Made by a program: the position numbers and the translations under genes. Under the pieces are notes generated by a model. That model saw only the letters and a list, made by a program, of their open reading frames with translations. It was not told the origin of the DNA and ran no database searches. From NCBI GenBank assembly GCA_011037195.1, contig JAAEAF010006871.1, positions 1 to 64,000 of the forward strand: 64,000 nucleotides of DNA, read 5' to 3'. The stretch comes from Triatoma infestans. Lineage: Eukaryota > Arthropoda > Insecta > Hemiptera > Reduviidae. This document shows positions 11,891-22,844 of the stretch, one piece after another; within the stretch, counting starts at the first letter, position 1; each line of letters starts with the position of its first letter.

Positions 11891-12460
11891 ATTTGGAAAA
11901 ATAGTTTAGTGAATTTGGACAATATTTTAAGTGAAATAATTTTGGAAAATAAAATAGTGAATTTACCTTCAAAAATAATGTATTTTAGAGTCAGGTACTA
12001 TAATTTAAGGTCAGTGCTACTGAAGAGACAAAAGGCACAAGAATCCGTTAGGGTCAATGCAACTTGGCCAACTGTTTTGTAGGAGAAAAATCCCCCGCTA
12101 GAGCAGAGCATTCTTTAAACAGTCTAAATTCTGCTTTAAAAACAGGACAGTCTGAATTTGATATCCAACCAGAACACTTGTGTCAAAAATCGGCTCTCTT
12201 AGCTTCAGTGCCAATTATAGGAGTTTAGCACTTAATCTAGATAAATAATTGATTTTATAAATCTAATATTGTGTTATTTGAAAAGTATTTAAATTTCTTT
12301 AAACATAATATATTTAATTTAATCTAGCAGTGTTATCTTATTTATTTCTCATTACTTCTCTTCTCTTTAAACATAAACACAAGCACTTTACAAAACCGCT
12401 CACGCCACAAGCTACAACAACACAACACACCAACATTTCAAGTAAATCGTGTAAGTGTTT
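11890..12460 (+). repeat. Family B repeat, copy B1
   Basis: Family B is marked by GACAAAAGGCACAAGAATCC, CATTCTTTAAACAGTCT, a CAGTGCCA segment, and a terminal block with ACCGCTCACGCCAC near 12400 ending in CCAACATTTCA. Five copies are present in the window. Read on the minus strand its start resembles the family A 5' end (GGTGAAATGTT versus GGTGTGAAACACTC). Confidence 0.65.
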
Positions 12461-13079
12461 CGCACTAGCTTTTTTAAATTTCCATTAATTTGCCTAAAGA
12501 ACTTTCTGCACTTCTGATTGTAAAATAAATGTAAAGGGAACTCCGAAGTACCGTTAATATTTAAGAAAATAAATTCTTTTTAATTATTATTTAAAATACT
12601 CGTACTTCTAATACATATACAAATAACTAGTATTTAAGGGCACACAATAGGCTAGCTGTATCAAATTTATTTTAGAATTTGGTATTTATAAAATAGGAAA
12701 TAAAACTTCTTTTTTATCTCCAAAAATATAAAATGTTATATAAATTCATGTTGTTAACAAAAAAAAAAATAAATAAAATAAAAGATAAACTTGTATGTTT
12801 CAGTCTTTGAATTTTAATATTTATTAACAGCAGTGAGTGAGTGCGCTGCATACAGTGCAAAATATATTTTTTTTTTTCAGCGGGTTTTTAAATTTTTATT
12901 TTCTATCCTTAGTTTTTAGTGACAAAAATGCATCTATTTCTAGATCAAGTTAAGCGGCATTTGTGCTTGACTGACTTTAAAAAAATTACCATCCAACACA
13001 TCTTTCTACGCATGATATATACTAAAAAAAAAATTTAAAAAAAAAATAGTGTAACGAATATTTGAATATGTGGATGGGT
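12461..13079. other. Unannotated AT-rich sequence
   Basis: A GTGTTTCGCACTAGC near 12456-12470 resembles a minus-strand family A 5' terminus; otherwise nothing is recognised. Confidence 0.35.
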
Positions 13080-14875
13080 CCGCAATCCTGGATAACATCT
13101 GGTATTTTATCCGTCGTAGCATGCATATTTATTTTCTTCCTGACCGGTTTCCGGATTTTCATCCATCGTCAGAGTAAATTCACCAAGTTCTTGTAGAGAG
13201 TTCACTTCAACGTAATGTTTCTGTTACACTCACACTTGTTGGTTTTGTTGGTTGTATATATGTGGGGAGGTTATAAGGTGATGTTACAATGTGTGTGTGT
13301 GTTTTTAATGACAAAATGGAATTATTATAAATTATGATTAGACATTAGTAAATTGTGTATAATAAATAGCATGATTTGAAAAATACTTTATAACTAAATG
13401 TTAATAGTGTTGTTAAGTATGCTCAGTGTTTTATCAAGTCATTTTTATTGGTGGGGGGGGGGGAGACATTCCAAAAATTTCATCAGAATACATTTTTGAT
13501 TGTTTGATGATTTTGTCGCTTCGCTCGAATTCTATTCTTATTAATACATTATACTCCTTAAATAACTTATCGCCTTCCCTAACAAAAATGACTTGATAAA
13601 ACACTGAGCATACTTAACAACACTATTGAAATTTAGTTATAATAGCATTCTTCAAAACATGCTATTTATTACACACTATTTTCTAATGTCTAATCATAAT
13701 TTATAATAATTCCATTTTGTCATCAACACACACACACACACATAGAGTAACATAACCTTATAACCTCCCGCACATAATTATATACAACCAACAAGTGTGA
13801 GTGTAGAATAGAATAGAAGCGAGAGGAGAGCCTTATTCCACTGCGTCCTACAAGTCGAGGTCTATTGTGGATCCCCTTACGTTGCAGAACAGCCCCCAGC
13901 TTTGCCCTCCTAATGAATCCTAGCAAAGCTGAGAGCGGCTCCGTCATGAAGCTTCCAGCTTCGGGATTGCCCGTCCCCAATTGAAGAAACCTAATCCTCG
14001 CCAGGCCGGCGCACTCACAAAGGATGTGCGCCGGGGTCTCCTCCTCTACCTTGCAGAATCGGCATACTGCACTATCCGCAAGTTGTAGGTGGTGCATGTG
14101 TCTATTCAGCCTACAATGCCCTGTTAGTAGACCCTAACCCTTCGGGTCTGGCTCAGTAGGTCTTTGGTAAATTTAGGCAAATGTCTTTTAATGAAGAACT
14201 TTGCCTGCCTCTGTCCTGGTGTTCCCTCCCACCAACGCAGACGCTGATCTTCTATCCACCCCCCTGATAGAAGTTTGAATGAGGCTCCTGGACAAGCCGC
14301 AGAAGGGTTCGGGGCCTATAAAGGTATCCTGCGAACCCTCCCTCGCTAGGGCATCCGCCCTCTCATTGCCCAGGAACCCCGCATGTCCCGGCACCCAGGC
14401 GAGTGTCAGTTTATTCCGAGTACCCACCTCGGTGAGGGCAAGTAGGCACTCCCACACCAGTCTTGAGACTATTTGGTGTGAGGAAAGTGCCTTCAGGGCT
14501 GCCTGACTGTCAGAGTATATGGCCACTCTTCTACGCACTATCCTTTGCCTTATAATCACTCCTTAGCCGTGGCGTACTTCCTAGGCTGGCCTTAATTTTA
14601 ACTTTTGGCCTGCCCCGTAGACCCCCGCCAGTCGGAGTTTTGGATCCATCTGTGTACCAGATCGAGGTACCGATCAGGGGTGGGTCATAGCCCCATTCGC
14701 CTCTGCTCGGTAAGTGTGAGTGTAACAGAAACATTATGTTGAAGTGAACTCTCTCTACACAAACTTGGTGAATTTATTTTGTGACGATGGATGAAAATCC
14801 GAAACCAGTCAGAAAGAAAATAAATATGCATGCTACGTCGGATAAAATACCACATTTTAGGAATTTTTCTTTTGC
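13080..14875. mobile_element. Foldback element F2 with hammerhead-like motifs and a nested LINE
   Basis: The left arm (about 13100-13445) and the right arm (13588-13805 continuing at 14725-14860) are inverted copies. The motif lies on the minus strand at 13142-13172 (CTGACGA, T, stem GGAT with loop GAAA and ATCC, G, GAAA, CCGGTC) and on the plus strand at 14781-14810 (GTGACGA variant, CCAGTC). The central spacer is about 140 bp (13446-13587). A 906-bp LINE fragment is inserted in the right arm. The element itself has no ORF. Confidence 0.7.
13806..14711 (-). pseudogene. 5'-truncated LINE with RNase H domain (I-group-like)
   Basis: The minus strand encodes the end of a non-LTR polyprotein. 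The RNase H segment has YSDSQAALKALSS (catalytic Asp in SDSQ) and WVPGHAGFLGNERADALA (14380-14560). It is followed by the C-terminal zinc-binding pattern C-x2-C with TPAHILCEC (14010-14090). Frames change between about 14100 and 14190 and again upstream near 14530. The insert ends on the minus strand in a TTCTATTCTATTC tail and is bounded by exact 13-bp copies of AAGTGTGAGTGTA at 13793-13805 and 14712-14724. That is classic target-primed insertion with 5' truncation. A related 3' fragment lies at 52495-53015. Confidence 0.85.
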
Positions 14876-14889
14876 ATTAGCAAACATTA

Positions 14890-15240
14890 TGTAAATTAAT
14901 ACTGAACAAACATTTTCCAGATAATTCCCCCCCCCCCCCAACTCAAGAACTTATTCCATAAAGTTTGCACTTTCTGTCAATCGAATTTTTCTCAAAATTT
15001 TAAATTCTATCAATATCTCCCATTTAATTATTAATATTACGTAGCGCTAAAACAAAAACTGTACTGTAGTGATTCTTTAGTGGAAAGTATAACGCCACTG
15101 GTCCCCCACAAACCCTCAAAAAATCCATTTTTCTAACAAAATGTTTTAAATAAAAGTGGTAGGTATTTATGTATGTAGACAGCATATAATAAGTTAACAA
15201 GAAAAAAATGTTGCAGCAGTGTTTAAGATTGTCAATAAAC
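14890..15240. repeat. Diverged family A-like sequence
   Basis: Contains AAATCCATTTTTCTAACAAA, AATAAAAGTGG and a C-run at about 14929-14939. It is a decayed relative of family A. The bases 15241-15544 are AT-rich with nothing recognised. Confidence 0.35.
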
Positions 15241-15544
15241 AAAATATTCATTAAAGTCGCATTAAATTCATTAAATAGTATAAATTAGTTCTTTCTGCTC
15301 TATTTTATGCTATTAAAAATATTTTTTTAAACTAATCACTAAAATATTTAACATGACGTCTACCTTGAACATTAAAAACTTTTAATTAATATTCAATGGT
15401 TGGGGAAACTTTTCTATTCTACTTATTAAGTAAACTAGAAGTTAAGAATAAATTATCTTAAAAAAAATATATCTATATTTTTCTTTACCCGATCTAATTA
15501 ATTCTTAAAACATAGGAAAAACATTGGTAAATTGTAGATTGTAG

Positions 15545-15664
15545 TAGGGATTATTGCACTGCGACCTAAAAGATCTATTTGCCCCTCAGAGCCCTCTCCA
15601 ATGCACTGCCGGCCTCCAAACAGTGTTCTCTAACCACAGACAATACTGTCCATCACCAGGCAGT
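15545..15664 (-). mobile_element. tRNA-like SINE (copy 2), tail part
   Basis: Minus-strand tail of a SINE whose promoter half lies at 16583-16717. It ends at the first copy of the 18-bp TSD (15647-15664). Shared features are TTATTGCACTGCGACC, ACAGTGTTCTCTAACCACAG and CCATCACCAGGCAGT. Confidence 0.7.
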
Positions 15665-16582
15665 AGGTAGGTAGATAGGTATTTAAAGTAGTTTATGTAG
15701 TAGGTAGTAGAGGTTCCATATAGGGAATAGAGGCAAGGGGGGTGTGCTTAGAGACAACTTCACCTCCCTCTTTTTTCTTTTTCTTTTTTCAGGCGTAGGT
15801 ACGTGGTTCCAGGCGTAGGTACGTGGCGCCACCATCGCCCATCTCAGTGAGATGCAGTCAGCCACTGGTTCCCCAGGTTGGGGATACCCTGTCCCAATTC
15901 CTGTTCCATCCTTGACCTCTTCCTTTCTCCTTTCACTCCCCATGAGCCGATGGGTTCCTGGTTCCTGGGATACTGTACCCTGACCCCTGAGCCAACGGGA
16001 CAAAATCAGTAGATGGCAAGGGAGTAAGACCAGCGGGCGTGCGATCAGTCACGCCGCTATATATAATATAGCGAAGTACTGAACTACGGGCGCAAGCATC
16101 GCCGATTTCCAAGCCCAATTGCTTGCAATTGAGGTCGGATTCGTAGTGGCCGTTGGTTAACCAATAGCTCCGCTGTCCTTCGGGATATGAGCTGAGCGGG
16201 TGGGTATACCGCAATATAAATTAATACTGTTGCCGTCGCTGCCAACGACGGAAGTGCCCTTCGCTAGGGGGTGCGGCTCACCAGAGCTAAAGTAGAGTTA
16301 GCCTTCTCTACGATCTGGTAGTGGCGGCCAACAATTGTTGGTCTCCACGCGCTGGTTCGGCGTACAACCGAACCTGCCTCCTTGTGGGGCCAAGCGGGGG
16401 AGTGCCCGGGGAGGCACTTCTACCACGGCGAGGCCTTGCACTCCAGCCTCTCGTGGTAGTGACATCCTTCTCTTGCAAAACGACTCCGTGCTTGCACGGG
16501 GGGACTGGTATATCCGAATGGATAGGAACGGTCTTTAAAGAACCCTTAGTACCAGATGGGAACAGGACTGAGGAGGGAAGAA
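15665..16582 (-). mobile_element. 918-bp retroposed insertion of unknown class
   Basis: GC-richer than its surroundings and flanked by exact 18-bp copies of TGTCCATCACCAGGCAGT at 15647-15664 and 16583-16600. The left edge carries a (TAGG)n-like run, so on the minus strand the element ends in a short tetranucleotide tail, as several LINE families do. No RT, endonuclease or RNase H motif can be read in any frame; open frames of 60-106 codons occur on both strands but resemble nothing I know. It could be the UTR of a LINE or a nonautonomous relative of one. The 18-bp TSD supports target-primed reverse transcription. Confidence 0.75.
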
Positions 16583-16717
16583 TGTCCATCACCAGGCAGT
16601 GAACTGTAGAGGCTCATAGGAAGAGAAATCTAAGGGCTGCATGTTCGATTCGAACCTGGGACCTCCGCGTTGCTAGTCCAGCGCGCTACCACTGAGCTAA
16701 TCCCTTCCTTCTCACCT
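16583..16717 (-). mobile_element. tRNA-like SINE (copy 2), promoter part
   Basis: Minus-strand A-box region (GCGCGCTACCACTGAGC read in reverse) and B-box region (GATTCGAACCTGGGACC read in reverse) at 16640-16705. Continuous with 15545-15664 once the 918-bp insertion is removed. Confidence 0.75.
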
Positions 16718-17060
16718 TTGGCTTTCGCCAATTAATTAGGGACGGAGACTAAGTTTGTGTACTTTGCAAACAAAGTACACACAAACAAAGGACAAATCCT
16801 TGTCTGTAAAGTGTAGAAGGTATGTAGTTTAAGTGTATTGTGTACTGCTCTGACCAAGTGCATGGACTACTGAGCTGTGGTAATCCGTGGGGTCACTACT
16901 CTCCAAGTAACTGCATGCAACAGATATCCCTTGCGGGTAAACACTAGTAAATACTAGGACAAGATTAAAAGTTCTTGCCCTAGCCCATAGATGGCAGCGC
17001 TACAAATGAAATTACTATTTGTTATGTTGGCATACTTGTTGCAAAAGTTAAAAGACAAAT
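16718..17060 (-). repeat. Head segment of SINE composite (copy 2)
   Basis: Inverted copy of 10905-11235, ending in CCCATAGATGGCAGCGC and TGTTATGTTGGCATACTTG. It keeps the same junction with the SINE. Confidence 0.65.
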
Positions 17061-17282
17061 AGTTTTGTTTTATAACGGCTGTTTTTATAGTAAGTGTGTT
17101 GTGGGTTTTTGACAAAATGAAAAACCTGAATACTGTCCCATCATAAAATACTTCGTTTTGGATGGTTTCATCGTCATCCAAAGTTGGTAGAAGTGTATAA
17201 AAAGTTTGTACCATTGTTATCAACAGTAATGAAAATGGGCAGCTGAGAATGAATGAAAAGAATGAGTGGCTGATGTTTACCA

Positions 17283-17342
17283 CTAAAGGCTATTGAAGCA
17301 CTCTGATGGAAGGAGAGGATCAACAATATTATTATCGAATTT
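17283..17342 (+). repeat. Repeat C, left part
   Basis: GATGGAAGGAGAGGATCAAC and AATATTATTATC recur at 25650-25685. The repeat resumes at 17574 (GAAAACCAGTCC, ATGACTCCTATTAAAG), matching 25700-25795. The copy at 25650 lacks the foldback element and so acts as an empty-site paralogue. Confidence 0.6.
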
Positions 17343-17573
17343 GTGGATGGATCCGCAATGCTGGATAACATCTGGTACTTTAACCGTCGTACCATGCATA
17401 TTTATTTTCTTCCTGTCCGGTTTCGGATTTTCATCCATCGTCAGAGCAAATTCAACAAGTTCGTGTAGAGAGTTCACTTCAACGTAATGTTTCTGTTACT
17501 CACACTTGTTGGTTGTATATAATTATGATAATCAACCAACATGTGTGAGTAACAAGTAACAGAAAACATTGCC
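17343..17573. mobile_element. Foldback element F3, shortened
   Basis: Same family as F2. The left arm carries a minus-strand motif at 17415-17444 (CTGACGA, T, GGAT GAAA ATCC hairpin, GAAA), but the last triplet is GAC instead of GTC. The arms meet at a near-perfect centre (TTGGTTG ... CAACCAA) around 17510-17540, and the right arm is truncated. It is inserted into repeat C; compare the unfilled paralogue at 25650-25795. Confidence 0.65.
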
Positions 17574-17774
17574 AAGCGAAGAAAGAAGTCGATAAATAGT
17601 CGGTGTTTCACATGGAAAACCAGTCCGATAATGACTCCTATTAAAGGAAATCTGTAATTCTGTGGTACATGCAAGATTATCAAGAAAACATCATCACCAA
17701 CACTCTTCCAGTTCAGCCTGTCATTCTTTCATCTATCACACGCTTTCTATATCAATACGATTCATACATCTGCA

Positions 17775-18210
17775 TAATTATTAATTAGAAATAAACATAT
17801 CGCCAAAACACTGTGTTTGAAGAAAATCGACTGATCGGTATTGTGACTTTACTGAACAGTTATTTTTTTTCCTACCATGTTCTATATTTCTCGATAGTGG
17901 AAAGACGTCATCGTATTCCATTAAACTAGGTATACTCAACTACACATACCGAAACCTATCACATTTCTATGTAACAGTTTTCCCGGTAAATTGATTTTAG
18001 TGTGTTTCCTGTGGTGGGGGAAGTTACGTTTCCCTCAGAAAAGTAGTTTTATTTTGATTCTCTCATTTGATATAACTTTGAAAACAACTGAACATTTCGT
18101 AAATATTATAAAATCTGAAGATTTTGGCATTATAACTATTTCAATTTACATGGGAGAAAGTCGTCTTGTCTTAGTGTTTCACGGTAGATTTTTAATAGTT
18201 TTCTAACTAA
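17775..18210 (-). repeat. Diverged family A-like repeat, head-to-head with A4
   Basis: Minus-oriented relative of family A (AAGAAAATCGACTGATCGG near 17819), ending with the minus-strand 5' terminus AGTGTTTCACGGTAGAT near 18173-18190. Copy A4 begins immediately after on the plus strand. Confidence 0.5.
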
Positions 18211-18223
18211 ACAAAAAAAAAAA

Positions 18224-19064
18224 TCTGGTGTGAAACACTCACACAACATTCTCTTACTCCAGTTCTCAAAATAATAATTGACAAATTTTATAGTTTGTGT
18301 ATCAAATTTCATGAAATTCGACGAAAACTGAAAAAACTGTTCAGTAAAAGCCGCACTTCCGGTTTACTAATTTTCTTGAAATTCGAAATTTTTTGGCCAT
18401 CCATTTATTTCTAATTAATTTTTTTTGGATGATAGTATTGTATAATCAACTATGATAGCACTTTAAAGAAAAACATAACCCCTCCCCCTCACACAAAAAG
18501 GCCCTTAAATGAATTTTTCCAGAGAAATGTTTTAAATAAAAGTTTTGGATCATTGTATGTTTGGTTTATGTAAGAAGTTTCAAGAAAATCGTTGGAGCCA
18601 TTTTTGAGAAAATTGAAAAAAAGTGGAAATAAAATCATTTAGTAAAGTGGTAAAGTAAACGCACTTCCGGTTATCCGATTTTTCAAACTCGGAATTTCAA
18701 CAACCTATTCGACTCTAATAAACATTATTTAGATGACAGAATTGTCCAATAAACTGAAATAGCTCTTTAGATGAAAACCTATCCCCACCCCTCACCAATA
18801 ACTGCCCTTAAATGAATTTTCCCAGAGAAATGTTTCAAATAAATATTGTAGCTCGTTGATGTGTAGTAGATATATCAAGTTTGAAGAAAATCGTTGGAGC
18901 CATTTTTGAGAAAAACAACTAGTAAAGTGGTATTTCCGGTTGAGAAATTTTGACAGATGACCCACTGTCGAATTTCATGGTAATACCCAAACGGAATATC
19001 AAGTTTCAACTTTCTACGGTTTCTCGTTTTTGAGATATGCTGTTCACATACACATACACATACA

Positions 19065-19106
<42 letters not shown>

Positions 19107-19232
19107 GACCATATGGTACGAAACACTTTTTTGGACTCAGGGGACCTCAAAACGGATATGTCCGGGGAAGAGTCGATATCGAAAATTTGACACGATTACA
19201 ATACTTCCTCTTACTAGGAGTAAGAGAAAGTA
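18224..19232 (+). repeat. Family A repeat, copy A4 (reference-quality)
   Basis: A 1,009-bp copy starting TCTGGTGTGAAACACTCAC after eleven A residues and ending GGAGTAAGAGAAAGTA. The 5' CTCTTACTCC block is inverted relative to the 3' GGAGTAAGAG block, giving subterminal inverted repeats. The 3' terminal segment folds as CTCTTACT with AGTAAGAG around TAGG or AGG. Internal units of roughly 290-310 bp start at CACTTCCGG (18354, 18662, and a third TTTCCGG variant near 18931). A (CA)n tract lies at about 19069-19102. Confidence 0.85.
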
Positions 19233-19395
19233 AAAAGTTGTAATTTGTGGTGCGAGTGTAAGCTGATTTTTAATGCAACATTGTAGAATTGCTTTAAAAA
19301 TATTTAAGTTCAGCTCAATATACTTTCTCATATCAACAAAAATGGCTGAATAATTGGGTATCATTCTTTCAGCGCCCATTATCGCATTCTATTTA

Positions 19396-20327
19396 CGAGG
19401 CATGTCCAGTAAGTAAGTGTACTGAGGCTCTCACGGCCAGAGGGATTTTGTTTTCGACATGTTGGCTACACAGTCGTGTAGCCTGATTCCTCTCCTCCGC
19501 AACGAAACCGGTTCGAGGTCAGTACGTTGAGAACTGTCGACGCGACAATACGTTTCGTGAAAAATGTCAATCCAATCTCCCGCCAAGTGAATCGAGTGGA
19601 GGTCGGGCAAGAGTTTTTGAGACGCTACAAACTCCATGGAGATGAATTTCTCCGCTCCATCATTACTGGAGATGAAACTTGGGTTGCACACTACACACCT
19701 GAAACCAAAAGGCAGTCTCAACAGTGGCGTCACACCTCTTCACCCTCCGCCAAAAAGTTCAAAACCACAATTTCAGCCAAGAAAATCATGTCATCCGTGT
19801 TTTGGGACTGTCAAGGCATAATTTTAATTGAATATATGCCTCAAGGGAAGACCATCAACTCTGCAAGATATTGTGAGAACCTAAAAAAATTGCGGAGGGC
19901 GATTCAGAACAAAGGGAGTCTGCCTGCTGCACGATAATGCCAGACCACATACGACCAACGCCACGAAGGAACTGCTTGCCTCGTTTAAATGGGATGTCCT
20001 GAACCATCCCGCGCATTCCCCTGACCTAGCATCTTCAGATTACTATCTCTTTACCTCCCTGAAGCTGCACATGGGTGGAAAAGGTTTTCAACCGACGAGG
20101 AGGTGAAGGGGGAGGTGGAGAAGTGGACGAAGTGGTTGGCGGGAAACTACTTCGAGGAAGGCATCAAAAAATTAATACCCCGGTTGACCACCTGCATTGA
20201 GAGGAATGGTGACTATGTCGAAAAATAGCTTACATATGTACTAATGTAACCAGGTAATTTTTTTGTTCAAATAAAAATTTTTGTAACCTAGAAAAATTCA
20301 GTACACTTAATTACTGGACATGCCTCG
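19396..20327 (+). mobile_element. mariner-family DNA transposon, internally deleted
   Basis: A 932-bp element with ~30-bp terminal inverted repeats (CGAGGCATGTCCAGTA at each end, one mismatch over 30 positions), flanked by TA on both sides (19394-19395, 20328-20329), the mariner target duplication. Intact mariners are about 1.3 kb, so roughly 350-400 bp are missing, mainly at the 5' side where the transposase DNA-binding domain should be. An AATAAA-like signal lies near 20268. Confidence 0.9.
19527..20228 (+). pseudogene. mariner transposase remnant (DD34D)
   Basis: The catalytic region is recognisable in three frame segments: TGDETWVAHYTPETKRQS (first Asp, near 19666), LHDNARPHTTNATKE (second Asp, near 19930), and HSPDLASSDYYLF (third Asp, near 20035). 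Thirty-four residues separate the second and third Asp, which fits the DD34D mariner signature. A frameshift lies near 19915 and another near 20085; the C-terminus ends in a YVEK-stop pattern. The N-terminal helix-turn-helix region is deleted. It cannot encode a working transposase, though its TIRs could still be mobilised by a relative. Confidence 0.9.
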
Positions 20328-20339
20328 TATATGCATAAC

Positions 20340-21060
20340 ATCATTTATCATTCTGCATTTATTAAAAAATATAATCAAACAAGGACTTTTTAGTATATAC
20401 ACATGTTAATGGTTGTGATGAAAGAAAATGCCATGGCTAATTTCGATGGTTATTAAATTTTGACTTCTTGGTACAGTTTTGTAATAAGTTTGTAGCATGT
20501 TGCGGTTTAATTATATCAAACTCCTAATTTTGTTATATCACTTTCAGATGGCAGCTAATATTTCAAGGGTAAAGTAAATTTAATGAAGGAAATGTTAATT
20601 AATTTTAAAGGAAATGACTTTATTTCCAAGAGCCCAAAGTTAGAGCAATTAAACAAATTTCTATTAAGAGAACAAAAGTTCTATTAAGTGAAGAAACCAT
20701 GGTTGGTGGAACCTAAGAGCCACTTTATTATCCCAAGAGAGATTAAAAAAAATAATAATAATAAATCTCATGAGAAACGCGATTTTCTCTCATTCCAATT
20801 AATAAAAATTAATTAATAACTTTTTTTTAAAGCTGAAATGTTTACAAATCATGATTGGACTTCCCTTAAAAAAATTTATAACACAAAACCGTAGGTTTAC
20901 ATCTATACATTTGGCAGACTCTTATGTACCGCTCTCTGTTTCTAACCTTTAGCGCGCAGTTTAAATTTGAATTTAATTGACGAGGTCCACAAAACCACCC
21001 CCCAAAAAATAAATTTTTCCGAAAAAACCTTTTTAGCCGTTTAGGAGAAAAATTACAAAA
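20340..21060. other. Unannotated AT-rich sequence
   Basis: No gene, TIR or recognised repeat. Simple (AAT)n near 20748-20762. Confidence 0.4.
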
Positions 21061-21088
21061 AAAAAAAAAAAACTAATAAAAAAGAAAA

Positions 21089-22832
21089 TCTGGTGTGAAA
21101 CACTCACACAACTTTCTCTTACTCCAGTTCTCAAAATTATAATTGACAATTTTATGTTTGTGTACCAAATTTAACAAAATTCGTCGAAAACTGGAAAAAA
21201 AAAAAAATGTTCAGTAAAAGAGCACTTCCGGTTTACTAATGTTCTTGAAACTCGGAATTTGACCATCTATTTATTTCTAATTAATTTTGTTTGGATGGTA
21301 GAATTGTATAATCAAGTATGATAGTACTTTAGAGAAAAATATAACCCCACCCCCTCCATAAAAGTGCCCTTGAATGAATTTTCCCAGAGAAATGTTTTAA
21401 ATAAAAATTATAGATCTTTGTATGTATAGTTTATATATGAAGTTACAAGAAAATCGTCGGAGCCATTTTTGAGAAAATCGCGAAAAAGTGAAAAAAATTA
21501 TTTAGTACAAGTGGTAAAGTAAACGCACTTCAGGTTATCTGATTTTTTTCAAACGCAGAATTTCAACAACATATTTAATTTTAATTAACATTATTTGGAT
21601 GATAGAATTGTCTAATAAACTGAAATAGCACTTTAGATGAAAACCTAACCCCACCCATCCCACATAAGTGGCCTTAAATGAATTTTTCCAGACAAATGTT
21701 TCAAATAAAAGTTGTATATGTACAGCTCTTTGTATATGTAGTTAATATACCAAGTTTGAAGAAAATCGTCGAAGCCGTTTTTGATAAAATTGCAAACAAA
21801 TAAAAAAACCAACTTGTAAAGTGGTACTTCCAGTTGAGGAATTTTGACGGGTAACGTAGGGCAGATTCCATGGTGATACCTAAATAGGATATCAAGTTTC
21901 AACTTTCTACGGTGTTTCGTTTTTGAGCTATGCAGTTCACTCATACATACATACATACATACATACATGCATACATACATACATACATACATCTATTTAT
22001 TTCTAATTAATTTTGTTTGGATGATAGAATTGTAAAATCCAACTATGATAGCACTTTAGAGAAAAACATAACCCCACCCCTCCACTTAAAGTGCCCTTAA
22101 TTGAATTCCAGTGAAATGTTTTAAATAAAAGGTGTAGATCTTTATATGTTTAGTTTACATAGGAAATTTCAAGGAAATTGGCAGAGACATTTTGGAGAAA
22201 ATCGCGAAATGTGAAAGAATCATTTAGTAAAGTAGTAATGTAAAAGCACTTCCGCTTATCCGATTTTTTTTTTTTAATTCGGAATTTCAACAACATATTC
22301 AATTCTAATTAACATTATTTTAGGTGCTAATAGAATTGTGTAATAAACTGAAATAACCCTTTATAGGAAACTGTAACCTCAAAACCCTCCCTTAAAAGTG
22401 CCATTAAATAAACTTTCCCAGAGAAATGTTTTAAGTAAAAGTTGTAGCTTTGTCTATGAATAGTTGATGTAAAAAAAGTTTGAAGAAAATCGTCAGATCC
22501 GTTTTCGTGAAAAACGCAAAAAAGTAAAAAAAAAACAACAAAAAAAAGTAAAGTGGTACTTCCGGTTGAGGAATTTTGACAGATGACCCACTGTCAGATG
22601 ACATGGTGATACTTAAACGGAATATCAAGTTTCAAAGTTTCCTACGGTTTTTCGTTTTTGAGCTATGCTGTTCACATACATACATACATACACACACACG
22701 CACACATACCATTTGCTAGAAACCACTTTTTTGGACTCAAGAGATCTCAAAACGGATATTTCCGGTGAAAAGTCGATATCGAAAATTTGACACGATTACA
22801 ATTCTTCCTCTTACTGGGAGTAAGAGAAAGTA
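21089..22832 (+). repeat. Family A repeat, copy A5 with internal duplication
   Basis: Starts TCTGGTGTGAAACACTCAC and ends GGAGTAAGAGAAAGTA. At the (ATAC)n tract (about 21935-21990) the sequence jumps back to the start of the body (ATCTATTTATTTCTAATTAA) and runs through a second body to the 3' end at 22832. The 1,744-bp copy is therefore a near-dimer joined at the microsatellite. Confidence 0.85.
21935..21990. repeat. (ATAC)n microsatellite
   Basis: Tetranucleotide repeat that forms the duplication junction in family A copy A5. Confidence 0.95.
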
Positions 22833-22844
22833 AAAAAAAACAAT

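Noticed and set aside
16308..16602. Overlapping ~93-codon frames on both strands
   Set aside because: They arise from GC-rich sequence in the 918-bp insertion; no strand shows a recognisable domain and one frame crosses the TSD.
18875..19235. Apparent low-complexity proteins rich in Cys/Val or His/Thr
   Set aside because: Translation of (CA)n microsatellites in family A.
21935..21990. Possible CRISPR-like or satellite array
   Set aside because: It is a simple ATAC microsatellite; spacing and unit size do not fit an array of repeats and spacers.
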